Positions 26,501 through 34,311 of a stretch of DNA of 64,000 nucleotides are shown here, in pieces (position 1 is the first letter of the stretch; the number at the start of each line of letters is the position of its first letter). The notes beneath the pieces are model-generated. The model saw only the letters and a list, made by a program, of their open reading frames with translations. It was not told the origin of the DNA and searched no databases. The DNA lies in the NCBI RefSeq assembly GCF_003917135.1, contig NZ_RPDI01000002.1, forward strand, positions 1 through 64,000, in the 5' to 3' direction. Both the position numbers and the translations under genes were made by a program. The stretch is from Leucobacter chromiireducens (GTDB taxonomy: Bacteria; Actinomycetota; Actinomycetes; Actinomycetales; Microbacteriaceae).

Positions 26501-26928
26501 CGGACTACCTGTACGGGCTCGTGCCAGGCGCCGAGCACGCGATCGACCTCGCGAAGGGCGTGCGCCTCTACGTCGGACTCGAGGCGATCGGCGAGGCCGA
26601 CGACAAGGGCGTGCGCACCGTCATGGTGCGCGTCAACGGGCAGCTGCGCCAGGTGTTCGTGAAGGACGAGCGCGTTGCGGTCTCGGCGCCGGTGGCGGAG
26701 AAGGCCGACCGCACGGTCGCCGGCCAGGTCGCTGCGCCGTTCTCCGGCACGGTCACGGTGAAGGTGGCCGCGGGCGATCACGTCGAGGTCGGCCAGCCCG
26801 TCGCCACGATCGAGGCCATGAAGATGGAGGCGGCGATCACCGCACCGGTCTCCGGTGTCGTTGAGCGCGTGGTGTTCGACGGGACGCGCGCGCTCGAGTC
26901 GGGCGACCTCATCGTGGTCATCGCCTAA
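23530..26928 (+). CDS. pyc: pyruvate carboxylase
   Basis: Anaplerotic biotin enzyme making oxaloacetate from pyruvate, bicarbonate and ATP; 1132 residues, close to the usual ~1140. The biotin carboxylase part is at 1-~450 (KVLVANRGEIAIR, the AVAGGGGRGMR glycine loop, EMNPRIQVEHTVTEE). The carboxyltransferase domain starts near 530 (TETTFRDAHQSLLATRVRT) and continues through HTHDTPGGQ. The biotinyl domain ends the protein, with EAMKME and the biotinylated Lys1098. Together with aceB it covers two routes for replenishing C4 acids in this window. Peptide deformylase follows 10 nt later. Confidence 0.96.
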   Translation: MFRKVLVANRGEIAIRAFRAAHELGASTVAVFPYEDRNSLHRLKADEAYLIGEVGHPVRAYLDVAEIVRVARESGADAIYPGYGFLSENPELAAAAEAAGIRFIGPGRIALEMAGNKVAAKEHAIAAGVPVLRSTPPSQDIDALIAGATEIGFPVFAKAVAGGGGRGMRRVERAEDLRDALESAMREAESAFGDATMFIEQAVLRPRHIEVQVLADATGEAVHLFERDCSVQRRHQKVVEIAPAPNLSEEKRAELTRDAIAFAKSIGYENAGTVEFLLDTEGERAGEHVFIEMNPRIQVEHTVTEEVTDIDLVRAQMRIAAGATLAELELTQDRIQLRGAALQCRITTEDPANGFRPDLGRITAYRSPGGGGVRLDGGTINAGAQISPHFDSMLAKLTCRGRTFEDAVVRARRALAEFRIRGVATNIPFLQAVLADPDFQAGDVATSFIEERPELLEMNKPKDRATRLLQHVANVTVNQPNGQRPGQLDPAAKLPALDLSQPAPAGARSRLRELGPERYARSLREQTALAVTETTFRDAHQSLLATRVRTKDLTRIAPYVARMTPQLWSVEAWGGATYDVALRFLGEDPWERLAALRETLGDVPIQMLLRGQNTVGYTPYPASVARAFVSEAAATGVDVFRIFDALNDVSQMRVAIDAVRETGTAVAEVAMAYTGNLLSPAEDKYTLDYYLGLAEQIVDAGAHVLAVKDMAGLLRPAAAAKLVTALRDRFELPVHLHTHDTPGGQLATLLAAAQAGVDAVDVASAPMSGTTSQPSLSALVAGLANTERDTGLDPDAVFALEPYWDAVRALYRPFESGLPAPTGRVYTHEIPGGQLSNLRQQAIALGLADDFEKIEDMYAAADRILGRIPKVTPSSKVVGDLALHLAAVDADPADFEANPEQYDVPDSVVGFLAGELGEIPGGWPEPFRSKVLAGRAVDTAVTPVSDADAALLAEAGATRRDTLNRLLFPQPTQQFERDRAQFGDLSVLDTPDYLYGLVPGAEHAIDLAKGVRLYVGLEAIGEADDKGVRTVMVRVNGQLRQVFVKDERVAVSAPVAEKADRTVAGQVAAPFSGTVTVKVAAGDHVEVGQPVATIEAMKMEAAITAPVSGVVERVVFDGTRALESGDLIVVIA

Positions 26929-26931
26929 GAT
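26926..26931 (+). promoter_or_regulatory. possible -10 hexamer of def overlapping the pyc stop codon
   Basis: TAAGAT includes the pyc TAA stop and ends 7 nt before the def GTG. No Shine-Dalgarno sequence precedes that GTG, so a leaderless def transcript from within the end of pyc is plausible. Confidence 0.4.
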
Positions 26932-26938
26932 ACCGAGC

Positions 26939-27430
26939 GTGGCAGTTCGAGACATCCGCCTGTTTGGCGACCCGGTCCTCCGTACGGTGTGCGATCCGAT
27001 CGAGGAGGTGGACGAGGGCGTACGCGCCCTCGTCCAGGACCTCCTCGACACGGTCGCCTTCGACGGGCGGGCCGGGCTCGCCTCGACGCAGATCGGGCAC
27101 CAGCTGCGTGCCTTCTCGCTGCACATCGACGGTGAGATCAGCTACGTCCTGAACCCGGAGATCGTCGCGCTCGAGGGGGAGCCGGTGCCCACCGGGGAGG
27201 GGTGCCTCTCGGTGCCCGATCTCTGGTTCGAGGTCATGCGCTACCCGCGGGCGACGGTGCGCGGCATGGACCTCGACGGCGCTGAGATCGTGATCTCGGG
27301 GGAGGGCCTGCTCGCGCAGGCGCTGCAGCACGAGTGCGATCACCTCGACGGCAAGCTGTACATTCAGCGGCTCGACCGAGAGCCGCGCGGCGAGGCGATG
27401 CGGCAGATCCGCACCTCAAGCTGGTTCTAG
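26939..27430 (+). CDS. def: peptide deformylase
   Basis: Metalloenzyme removing the formyl group from nascent N-terminal methionine; 163 residues. The three family motifs are present with small variations: GLASTQ (46-51, usually G-GLAA-Q), EGCLS (87-91, metal ligand Cys89) and HECDH (131-135, ligands His131 and His135, catalytic Glu132). GTG 26939 is the start; the frame is open upstream only inside pyc. There is no ribosome-binding site before it, but there is a -10-like hexamer 7 nt upstream. A shared hairpin follows the gene. Confidence 0.93.
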   Translation: MAVRDIRLFGDPVLRTVCDPIEEVDEGVRALVQDLLDTVAFDGRAGLASTQIGHQLRAFSLHIDGEISYVLNPEIVALEGEPVPTGEGCLSVPDLWFEVMRYPRATVRGMDLDGAEIVISGEGLLAQALQHECDHLDGKLYIQRLDREPRGEAMRQIRTSSWF

Positions 27431-27445
27431 CGCGCCACTCCGGAA

Positions 27446-27488
27446 CGACCGTGGGCCGGGGAGAATCACTCTCCTCGGCCCACAGTCG
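27446..27488. terminator. bidirectional hairpin terminator between def and the acyl-CoA ligase gene
   Basis: CGAC-C-GTGGGCCGGGGAG pairs with CTCCTCGGCCCAC-A-GTCG, with an 8-9 nt loop and two mismatches. It lies in the 79-bp gap between two convergent genes. Confidence 0.75.
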
Positions 27489-27509
27489 TGTGTGCAGCAG
27501 CGCGCGGTG

Positions 27510-29336
27510 CTACTGCTTCGTCTCGACCGCGGCCGTCTGCGGGTTGTCGCCGTAGAGCTTCGAGATCTCGCCGGCGAAGTCGCGCAGGATCGCCTCGCGG
27601 CGGATGCTCATCTTCGGGGTGAGGTGCCCATTCGCCTCGAGGAACTCCGTCGGGAGGATCACGAACTTGCGGATCGACTCGGCGCGCGACACGTACTTGT
27701 TGCCCTCGTCGATGGCGCTCTGCACCTCGGCGAGCACCTTCGGGTGGCGCGCCGCCTCGGTGCGGGTCATCGTCGGATCCTCGCCCTGGTTGTTCAGCCA
27801 GGCCGGCAGCATCTCCATGTCGAGTGTGACGAGCGCGGAGATGAAGGGCTTCTGGTCACCCACCACGACCACCTGGCTGATGATCGTGTTCGCGCGGATC
27901 GGATCCTCGAGCGCGGCAGGCGAGACGTTCTTGCCGCCAGCGGTGACGATGATCTCCTTCTTTCGCCCGGTGATGGTGAGGTACCCGTCACTGTCGAGCG
28001 AGCCGATGTCGCCCGTGCGGAAGAACCCGTCGTCGGTGAAGGCTGCACGTGTGGCCGCCGGGTTGTTCCAGTACTCCTTGAAGACATCGATGCCCTTGAT
28101 CTCGACCTCGCCGTCGTCGGCGATGCGGATGGTGTGGCCGGGGAGTGCCGGGCCGACCGTGCCGATCTTGAACTTGTCGGGGAGGTTCACCGACACCGGC
28201 GCGGTGGACTCGGTGAGGCCGTAGCCCTCGAGGATCTTGACGCCGAGGCTCCGGTAGAAGTGCCCGAGGTAGTGGCTGAGCGGCGCGGACCCCGAGACGG
28301 CGTACCTCACGTTGCCGCCGAGCTTCTCGCGCAGCTTCGCGAAGACGAGCTTGTCGAACACCTTGAACTTGAGCCCGAGCATGAAGGGGACGTGCCCGGC
28401 GTCGAGCGCCTCCGAGTGCTGCACCCCCACCTTGGCCGCCGCGCGGAAGATCTTGCCCTTCCCCTCGGCCTCGGTGCTCTGCTCGGCCGAGTTGTACACC
28501 TTCTCGAAGACGCGCGGGACGGCGAGCAGGAAGGTCGGCTTGAACGAGCCGAGCGCCGGCAGCAGCTGCGAGGTATCCGGCTCGTGGCCGACGCGCACTC
28601 CAGCGTGCACGGCGAGCACGGAGATGAAGCGCGCGAACACGTGCGCGAGCGTGACGAACAGCAGGGTCGAAGCGCCCGGCTGCACGACGTCGTCGAGCGC
28701 GGCGCCGGCATTGCGGGCCAGGTCGACGAAGTTCGAGTGGGTGAGCACGCAGCCACGGGGGCGCCCGGTGGACCCCGAGGTATAGATCAGCGTCGCCATG
28801 TCGCTGCCGACCGCGATGCCCCGCCGGCGCTCGATCTCGTCGTCGCTGATCTCGGCGCCCGCGGCGACGAGCGCATCGAGCGCGCCCTCGTCCATGCGCC
28901 AGTCGAGCGTGAGCTCGGGGAGATCGCTGCGCACCTCGGCGACGCGCGACGCGTGCTCGGCGGTCTCGGTGAGGATGGCGCGCGCGCCGGAGTCCTCGAG
29001 AATCCAGTGGATCTGGAGGGGGGAGGAGGTCTCGTAGACCGGCACCATGACCGCGCCGGCGTAGTGCAGCGCAAAGTCGATAAGCGACCACGAGTAGCTC
29101 GTCTTGCAGATGAGCGCGACGCGATCGCCCGGTTCGACGCCGGAGGCGGCGAACCCCTTCGCGAGCGCGACCACCTGCGCGCGGAATTCGCGCGCGGTGA
29201 TGTCGCGCCACGAGCCGCCCTCGGGGACGGCAAAAATCACGCGCTCGGGCGTGGCGATCACTCGCTGCTCCAGCAGATCCGAGACATTGTCCTCGGGAAC
29301 CGGGGGGATCAGGATGGGCGTTTCAGTCTGTTTCAC
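27510..29336 (-). CDS. long-chain fatty acid-CoA ligase (FadD15-like)
   Basis: Activates fatty acids to acyl-CoA through an acyl-adenylate; 608 residues of the AMP-forming synthetase superfamily. The P-loop-like motif LIYTSGSTGRPRGCVLTH lies near 205-222. YGLTEST and FRTGDIGSLDSDGYLTITGR mark the adenylation core, and the catalytic-Lys region is at the C-terminus (NGHLTPKMSIRR). The start is the GTG at 29336, with AAGGGAG 7 nt upstream. In mycobacteria fadD15 is part of the same conserved block with the plsC-like gene, aroG and pknL, so a housekeeping lipid role is likely. Confidence 0.9.
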   Translation of the reverse strand: MKQTETPILIPPVPEDNVSDLLEQRVIATPERVIFAVPEGGSWRDITAREFRAQVVALAKGFAASGVEPGDRVALICKTSYSWSLIDFALHYAGAVMVPVYETSSPLQIHWILEDSGARAILTETAEHASRVAEVRSDLPELTLDWRMDEGALDALVAAGAEISDDEIERRRGIAVGSDMATLIYTSGSTGRPRGCVLTHSNFVDLARNAGAALDDVVQPGASTLLFVTLAHVFARFISVLAVHAGVRVGHEPDTSQLLPALGSFKPTFLLAVPRVFEKVYNSAEQSTEAEGKGKIFRAAAKVGVQHSEALDAGHVPFMLGLKFKVFDKLVFAKLREKLGGNVRYAVSGSAPLSHYLGHFYRSLGVKILEGYGLTESTAPVSVNLPDKFKIGTVGPALPGHTIRIADDGEVEIKGIDVFKEYWNNPAATRAAFTDDGFFRTGDIGSLDSDGYLTITGRKKEIIVTAGGKNVSPAALEDPIRANTIISQVVVVGDQKPFISALVTLDMEMLPAWLNNQGEDPTMTRTEAARHPKVLAEVQSAIDEGNKYVSRAESIRKFVILPTEFLEANGHLTPKMSIRREAILRDFAGEISKLYGDNPQTAAVETKQ

Positions 29337-29442
29337 GGCAGCTCCCTTGATACCTCGTACAGGCCTTCACGGTGTGCGGCACGACGCCGCGGCTTCATCA
29401 CATCAGCCTATACGCATACCGATGAGCGGCCCTGGGGTCAGC

Positions 29443-29448
29443 TACAGT
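29443..29448 (+). promoter_or_regulatory. candidate -10 hexamer for the acyltransferase gene
   Basis: TACAGT, with transcription start expected near 29455. This argues that the GTG at 29447, which lies inside the hexamer, is not the start codon. Confidence 0.4.
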
Positions 29449-29476
29449 GGACTCCGTCGAGAGGAAATCACCGACT

Positions 29477-30157
29477 GTGCTCTACTGGTTCTTTAAACAC
29501 CTGATCATCGGGCCGTTCTTGAAAACGCTCTACCGCCCGTGGGTGGAGGGTGCCGAGAACATTCCCGAGACTGGGCCTGTAATTATTGTGGGAAATCACC
29601 TTTCTGTGATCGATTCCTTCTTCATGCCGCTCATGGTCGATCGGCGTGTCTACTTTCTCGCGAAGAGCGACTACTTCACCGGCAAGGGGCTCAAGGGCTG
29701 GCTGGTGAAGACGTTCATGACCGCCGTCGGGCAGCTGCCCATTGACCGCTCGGGCGGGAAGGCTTCTGAGGCCTCGCTGAACACCGGGCTCAGCGTGCTC
29801 GATCGCGGGGAGGTGCTCGGTATCTACCCCGAGGGGACCCGCAGCCCGGATGCCCGGCTCTACCGCGGCCGCACCGGCGTCGCGCGGCTCGTCCTCGAGT
29901 CCGGCGCGACGGTGGTGCCGATCGTGATGATCGACACCGAGAAGGCGATGCCGATCGGCGCGAAGGTGCCGAAGATCCGGCGCATCGGCACCGTCATCGG
30001 CAAGCCGCTCGACTTCTCCCGCTTCGCCGGGATGAGCGCCGACCGCTTCGTGCTGCGCAGCGTGACCGACGAGATCATGCTGGAAATCCAGAAGCTCAGC
30101 GGCCAGGAGTACGTCGACGTGTACGCGTCGAGCGTGCGCGCGCGGGCGGCGGCGTAG
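29477..30157 (+). CDS. PlsC-type 1-acyl-glycerol-3-phosphate acyltransferase
   Basis: Transfers an acyl chain to lysophosphatidate or a related acceptor at the membrane; 226 residues from the preferred start. The NHLSVID motif (HX4D) and YPEGTRS carry the catalytic and glycerol-phosphate-binding residues. The N-terminal VLYWFFKHLIIGPFLKTLYR is a membrane anchor or interfacial helix. GTG 29477 is chosen because GAGAGGAAA lies about 10 nt before it; GTG 29447 overlaps the probable -10 element. It corresponds by position to Rv2182c. The neighbouring acyl-CoA ligase could supply its donor. Confidence 0.88.
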   Translation: MLYWFFKHLIIGPFLKTLYRPWVEGAENIPETGPVIIVGNHLSVIDSFFMPLMVDRRVYFLAKSDYFTGKGLKGWLVKTFMTAVGQLPIDRSGGKASEASLNTGLSVLDRGEVLGIYPEGTRSPDARLYRGRTGVARLVLESGATVVPIVMIDTEKAMPIGAKVPKIRRIGTVIGKPLDFSRFAGMSADRFVLRSVTDEIMLEIQKLSGQEYVDVYASSVRARAAA

Positions 30158-30233
30158 CCGCACGCTCCACGCTGGCCCCACTGCGCCCGTTCGCCCTGCG
30201 CGTGACCGCGCCGTTTCCCCGGCCACTCAGTAG

Positions 30234-30239
30234 TAGGCT
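30234..30239 (+). promoter_or_regulatory. candidate -10 hexamer for aroG
   Basis: TAGGCT lies 63 nt before the DAHP synthase ATG. No terminator or attenuator structure was recognised in the 145-bp gap after the acyltransferase gene. Confidence 0.35.
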
Positions 30240-30302
30240 GGGGCAGAGTGGCACCCGCCGCAGCCGGGGCTGAACCCGCCCACCCAACACAAGGGATCAC
30301 AG

Positions 30303-31673
30303 ATGACACGCCAGACCGTCGAGACTGCAGAATCGCGAGCGTTTGCTGGGCTGGATGCCTATCGCGCGCTCGAGGCGAAGCAGCAGCCGGTGTGGCCCGA
30401 TCCCGCGGCGGCCGAGCGCGCCTCAGCCAACCTCGCGACGCAGCCGCCGCTCGTGTTCGCCGGCGAGGCCGACCAGCTGAAGACACGCCTCGCCGCAGCC
30501 GCGCGCGGCGAAGCCTTCCTGCTGCAGGGCGGCGACTGCGCCGAGACCTTCGCGGCGGCCACCGCCGACAAGATCCGCGACCGTGTGAAGACGCTCCTGC
30601 AGATGGCGGTCGTGCTCACCTACGGTGCGTCGATGCCCGTGATCAAGGTGGGCCGCATGGCCGGCCAGTTCGCGAAGCCGCGCTCGAGCGACACGGAGAC
30701 CCGCGAGGGCGTCACGCTGCCGGCGTACCGCGGCGACATCGTCAACGGCTACGACTTCACGACCGAGTCGCGCACCGCCGATCCCGAGCGGCTCGTGCGC
30801 GGGTACCACGTGTCGGCGTCCACGCTGAACCTCATCCGCGCGTTCACGCAGGGCGGCTTCGCCGATCTGCGCCAGGTGCACGAGTGGAACAAGGGCTTCG
30901 TGTCGAACCCGGCGAACCAGCGCTACGAGTCGCTCGCCGCGGAGATCGATCGCGCGCTCAAGTTCATGGACGCGTGCGGCGTCGACCACACCGCGCTCAC
31001 GCAGACCGAGTTCTACGTCAGCCACGAGGCGCTGCTGCTCGACTACGAGCGGCCGCTCACGCGCGTCGACTCGCGCACCGGTGAGCTCTACGACACGTCG
31101 AGCCACATGCTCTGGATCGGCGAGCGCACCCGCGACCTCGACGGTGCACACGTCGAGTTCCTCTCGCACGTGCGCAACCCGATCGGCGTGAAGCTCGGCC
31201 CCACCGCAACGGTCGACGATGCGCTCCGGCTCATCGACAAGCTCGACCCCGAGCGCGAGCCGGGCCGCCTGACGTTCATCACGCGCATGGGCGCCGGCAA
31301 GATCCGCGACGTGCTGCCCGGCCTCCTCGCCGGAGTGCGCGACGCCGGCGCGACCCCGCTCTGGGTCACCGACCCGATGCACGGCAACGGGATCACCACG
31401 GCGACCGGGTACAAGACGCGCCGCTTCGACGACGTCATGGACGAGCTGCGCGGCTTCTTCGAGGCGCACCGCGAGGTCGGCACCGTGCCGGGCGGCATCC
31501 ACATCGAGCTCACCGGCGACGACGTCACCGAGTGCCTCGGCGGCTCGGAGAACATCGACGAGGCGACGCTCGCGACCCGCTACGAGTCGCTCTGCGACCC
31601 GCGGCTCAACCACATGCAGTCGCTCGAGCTCGCGTTCCTCGTGGCAGAGGAGCTGAAGCAGACCGTGCGCTAG
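30303..31673 (+). CDS. aroG: class II 3-deoxy-7-phosphoheptulonate synthase
   Basis: First enzyme of the shikimate pathway: phosphoenolpyruvate plus erythrose-4-phosphate to DAHP. The 456-residue length and motifs (FLLQGGDCAETF, VIKVGRMAGQFAKPRS, GYHVSASTLNLIRAFTQGG, WVTDPMHGNG) identify the plant-like class II type found in actinobacteria. A ~40-residue N-terminal extension may serve allosteric or chorismate-mutase interactions, as in the mycobacterial enzyme. The product is cytosolic. It converges on the kinase gene with only 25 bp between stop codons. Confidence 0.95.
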   Translation: MTRQTVETAESRAFAGLDAYRALEAKQQPVWPDPAAAERASANLATQPPLVFAGEADQLKTRLAAAARGEAFLLQGGDCAETFAAATADKIRDRVKTLLQMAVVLTYGASMPVIKVGRMAGQFAKPRSSDTETREGVTLPAYRGDIVNGYDFTTESRTADPERLVRGYHVSASTLNLIRAFTQGGFADLRQVHEWNKGFVSNPANQRYESLAAEIDRALKFMDACGVDHTALTQTEFYVSHEALLLDYERPLTRVDSRTGELYDTSSHMLWIGERTRDLDGAHVEFLSHVRNPIGVKLGPTATVDDALRLIDKLDPEREPGRLTFITRMGAGKIRDVLPGLLAGVRDAGATPLWVTDPMHGNGITTATGYKTRRFDDVMDELRGFFEAHREVGTVPGGIHIELTGDDVTECLGGSENIDEATLATRYESLCDPRLNHMQSLELAFLVAEELKQTVR

Positions 31674-31674
31674 G

Positions 31675-31699
31675 GCGCCTCAGCTGTGCGCCGAGGCGC
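31675..31699. terminator. compact bidirectional hairpin overlapping the kinase stop codon
   Basis: GCGCCTC (31675-31681) pairs with GAGGCGC (31693-31699) across an 11-nt loop. It fills the 25-bp gap between aroG and the convergent kinase gene and reaches the kinase stop codon (31699-31701). Confidence 0.55.
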
Positions 31700-33681
31700 T
31701 ACAGCGAGATGGTGCTCTTCACGCGGATCTCGGTGCCGGCCTCGACGCGCTCGCCGGCTGCCGGATCGGTCGAGGTCGCCTTCGCGAGGTCTCGGAGCGG
31801 TCCGCTCGGCACGAGCGTGGTGGGGGAGAAGCCGGCGTCGGTGAGGAGATCCATCGCCTCCTGCAGCGGCTTGCCGCTCACGTCGGGGATCTCGAACAGC
31901 TCCGGGCCGAGCGAGACCTGCAGGCCGACGGCGTCGCCTGGGCGCACGGGATCGGTGTTCGTGATGAGCGCGAGCACGTCGCCGCTCGGCATCTCGGGAT
32001 CGTGCGCCTCCGAGCCGAGCCCCGCGTCGAGCGTGAGCCCGGCCTGATCGAGCGCGGCGGTCGCGTCCTCGACGCTCATGCCGACCACGCCGGGCAGCTG
32101 GCCGGCCGAGACCACGAGGTCGACGGTCGCGCGCTCCGGGTACTGCTCGCCGAGCGCGTCGCCGTCGGCGTTGAGCGCGGCGAGCACCACGTCGGCGTCG
32201 GCGTCCGAGAAGCGCGTGTCGACGACTTCGCCGACGGTGAAGCCGGCCTCCTCGATGACGGTGCGCGCGTCCGAGATCGTGAGCCCGACGATCGTGGGGA
32301 CGGGCTTCAGTTCGGGGCCGGTCGAGGTGCAGAGCCGCACGGTGGCGCCGCGGTCCAGGCGGGAACCGGCCTTCGGCTCGGTTCGCGCCGCTTGGCCAGC
32401 GGGAACCTCGAGACTCGAGCACTCGAACGGTTCGACGGTGAGCTGCTGCTCGACGAGCGCCGCTTCTGCAGCTGCGATGTCCGCGCCGGCGACGTCGGGG
32501 ACGGTGACCTGGGAACCCGGGCCCTGCCCGAACCACCACCCGATCCCGCCGGCGAGCGCGATCACGCCGACGAGGATCGCGGCGAGCACGCGTCCACGCT
32601 TCGTGCGGCGCGTGGTGGCCGCTGCGGCGCGATCGAGGGCGCTCGCCGGTGGCAGCTCGCCGGGCTCGCCGGCGTCGCCGCCGGCCGCGGCGAGGATCGA
32701 CGTGCCGTCGTGCAGCACGGTGGTGCCGTCGGTCGGTGCGCCGGCCTGCTGCAGCACGACCGCCTCGTCGAGCACCGTCGTGGCCGGGGCCCCGGCGCCA
32801 GCGCCGAAGTCGAGCACCCGCGTCGCGCCAGGGGGGAGCGGCTGGCCGATCCGCAGCTGCGTGAGCGCGGCGAGCGCCTCGTCGGCGTCCCTCGGGCGAT
32901 GCTCCGGCTCGCGCTGCGTGGTCCAGCGCACGAAGTCGTCGATCTCCTGGGTCGCTTCCGCGCACTTCGCCGAGGGCGCTGGCACCTCGGAGTGCGCGTG
33001 CTGGTAGGCGATCTGCATGGGCTGCTCGCCGGTGAACGGCTGCGTTCCGGTGAGCATCTCGTAGAACATGATCCCGAACGCGTAGAGATCGCTCCGCGCG
33101 TCGGCGATGCCGCGCGTGACGAGCTCGGGGGAGAGATACGCGATCGTGCCGAGGAGCGCCTGGCCCGTCGTGGTGTTCGCCGACACCGCACGGGCGAGGC
33201 CGAAGTCGCCGAGCTTGATGCGTCCGTCGTCGGCGAGCATCACGTTCTCCGGCTTGATGTCCCGGTGCACGATGCCCGCGCGGTGCGCCGCGGCGAGCCC
33301 GGAGAGCACCGCCTCGCCGATCTCCATGGTCTGCTCGGCGGTGAGGCGCTTCTGCTGCTTCAGGAGGTCGCGGAGCGTGATGCTCGGCAGGTACTCCATG
33401 ACGAGGTACGTGCGGCCGGCGTCCTGGCCCTGATCGAAGACGTTGACGAGGTTCGGGTGCGACAGCCGCGCAGCGCTGCGCGCCTCCTGCTCGAAGCGGC
33501 GCGTGAAGTTCTCGTCTTCCGCGAGGTGCTCGTGCATCACCTTGACGGCGACTCGCCGCTCCAGGCGCAGATCGTTCGCGAGGTACACCATCGCCATCCC
33601 GCCGCGCGCGATTCGGGAACGAATCGCGTAGCGCTCATCGAGCGTGTGCCCGATCAACGGGTCGGAAGGCGCAGAGGTCAC
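31699..33681 (-). CDS. pknL: PASTA-domain Ser/Thr protein kinase (PknL-like position)
   Basis: Membrane kinase of 660 residues. The Hanks-type kinase domain occupies ~15-280: GGMAMVY loop, Lys47, catalytic HRDIKPEN with Asp141, DFG at 159-161, and an activation loop SANTTTGQALLGT with several Thr residues. One transmembrane helix lies near 366-385. About four extracellular PASTA repeats reach the end, suited to sensing peptidoglycan precursors. The mycobacterial PknL lacks PASTA repeats; corynebacterial PknL has them. GTG 33681 lies 6 nt after TAGACT on the minus strand, so the message is probably leaderless. The divergent Rv2175c-like gene encodes a likely substrate. Confidence 0.93.
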   Translation of the reverse strand: MTSAPSDPLIGHTLDERYAIRSRIARGGMAMVYLANDLRLERRVAVKVMHEHLAEDENFTRRFEQEARSAARLSHPNLVNVFDQGQDAGRTYLVMEYLPSITLRDLLKQQKRLTAEQTMEIGEAVLSGLAAAHRAGIVHRDIKPENVMLADDGRIKLGDFGLARAVSANTTTGQALLGTIAYLSPELVTRGIADARSDLYAFGIMFYEMLTGTQPFTGEQPMQIAYQHAHSEVPAPSAKCAEATQEIDDFVRWTTQREPEHRPRDADEALAALTQLRIGQPLPPGATRVLDFGAGAGAPATTVLDEAVVLQQAGAPTDGTTVLHDGTSILAAAGGDAGEPGELPPASALDRAAAATTRRTKRGRVLAAILVGVIALAGGIGWWFGQGPGSQVTVPDVAGADIAAAEAALVEQQLTVEPFECSSLEVPAGQAARTEPKAGSRLDRGATVRLCTSTGPELKPVPTIVGLTISDARTVIEEAGFTVGEVVDTRFSDADADVVLAALNADGDALGEQYPERATVDLVVSAGQLPGVVGMSVEDATAALDQAGLTLDAGLGSEAHDPEMPSGDVLALITNTDPVRPGDAVGLQVSLGPELFEIPDVSGKPLQEAMDLLTDAGFSPTTLVPSGPLRDLAKATSTDPAAGERVEAGTEIRVKSTISL

Positions 33682-33687
33682 AGCGGA

Positions 33688-33693
33688 AGTCTA
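33688..33693 (-). promoter_or_regulatory. -10 hexamer of the leaderless kinase gene
   Basis: TAGACT on the minus strand is separated from the GTG start at 33681 by exactly 6 nt, and there is no Shine-Dalgarno sequence. Confidence 0.5.
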
Positions 33694-33763
33694 CGGAAGA
33701 TTTGATGCCCGAATCTCGACGCGCGCCGGGTTCGCGCGGATTGCGCTTCGTGGATCGCGCTGG

Positions 33764-33769
33764 CACAGT
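33764..33769 (+). promoter_or_regulatory. weak -10-like hexamer before the Rv2175c-like gene
   Basis: CACAGT lies 6 nt before the GTG at 33776. It is a weaker match than the other leaderless candidates, and GAGG immediately before the GTG is too close to act as a ribosome site. Confidence 0.25.
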
Positions 33770-33775
33770 TGAGGT

Positions 33776-34123
33776 GTGGCCGAGAACATCGCACCTGACA
33801 GGTCCTACTTCACGATCCCCGAGTTGGTGGAGCGCTTCGCGCTGACCCCGGGCAAGCTGCGTCGCCTGATTGAGGACCACCAGCTCGCCGCCGTGCGCAT
33901 CGACGGCGTCCTCATGGTGCCCGTCGAGTTCGTGCAGGGGGATCACCCGCTGCCCGCGCTGCGCGGCACGCTGCTCGCGCTGCTCGACGCCGGCTTCTCC
34001 GACGACGAGGCGCTCGACTGGCTCTTCGAGGTCAACGATGAGCTCGGCGAGCGCCCGATTGATTCCCTCGTGGCGGGGAAGAAGAGCGCGGTGCGCCGCG
34101 CTACCCAGTCGCTCGCGTTCTAG
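33776..34123 (+). CDS. Rv2175c-like DNA-binding protein
   Basis: A 115-residue protein with an N-terminal winged helix-turn-helix (YFTIPELVERFALTPGKLRR, LIEDHQLAAVRIDG) and a C-terminal helical domain (LLALLDAGFSDDEALDWLFE). In M. tuberculosis Rv2175c is a DNA-binding protein phosphorylated by the neighbouring kinase PknL. Here too it is divergent from the PASTA kinase, so the same relation is likely. The mycobacterial protein is longer at the N-terminus, where its phosphorylation site lies; that extension is missing here. Its last ~25 bp resemble the start of the repeat region downstream. Confidence 0.82.
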   Translation: MAENIAPDRSYFTIPELVERFALTPGKLRRLIEDHQLAAVRIDGVLMVPVEFVQGDHPLPALRGTLLALLDAGFSDDEALDWLFEVNDELGERPIDSLVAGKKSAVRRATQSLAF

Positions 34124-34130
34124 CGCCCGC

Positions 34131-34264
34131 CAGCACCCCCGCTCGCTGGCCAGGGCCGCTGCCCGCAATTTCGGCATCTTTGTTGGGGTCCGATCCGGGT
34201 GGGGCCGCCCATTCCGGATCAGGCTCGCTGCAATTCGTGGGCTCGGGTGGGAGCGCGGCGCGCC
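34131..34264. repeat. 134-bp direct repeat, copy A
   Basis: By hand alignment it matches copy B at 123 of 134 positions without gaps, offset by 181 bp. It has internal dyad symmetry: GATCCGG (34192-34198) with CCGGATC (34214-34220), and outer arms GCCCGCAATT (34161-34170) with AATTCGTGGGC (34232-34242). Confidence 0.85.
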
Positions 34265-34311
34265 GCGCCACCCAGCAGCCCCGCTCGCCGGTGCTCGCGT
34301 TCTCGCGCCGA

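Noticed and set aside
23656-27126. 1150-codon minus-strand open frame opposite pyc
   Set aside because: Low-complexity His/Arg/Glu/Asp-rich translation and no ribosome site; pyc on the other strand is unambiguous.
29447-29476. GTG 29447 as start of the acyltransferase gene
   Set aside because: It lies inside a TACAGT -10-like hexamer, and the GTG at 29477 has a proper GAGAGGAAA ribosome site.
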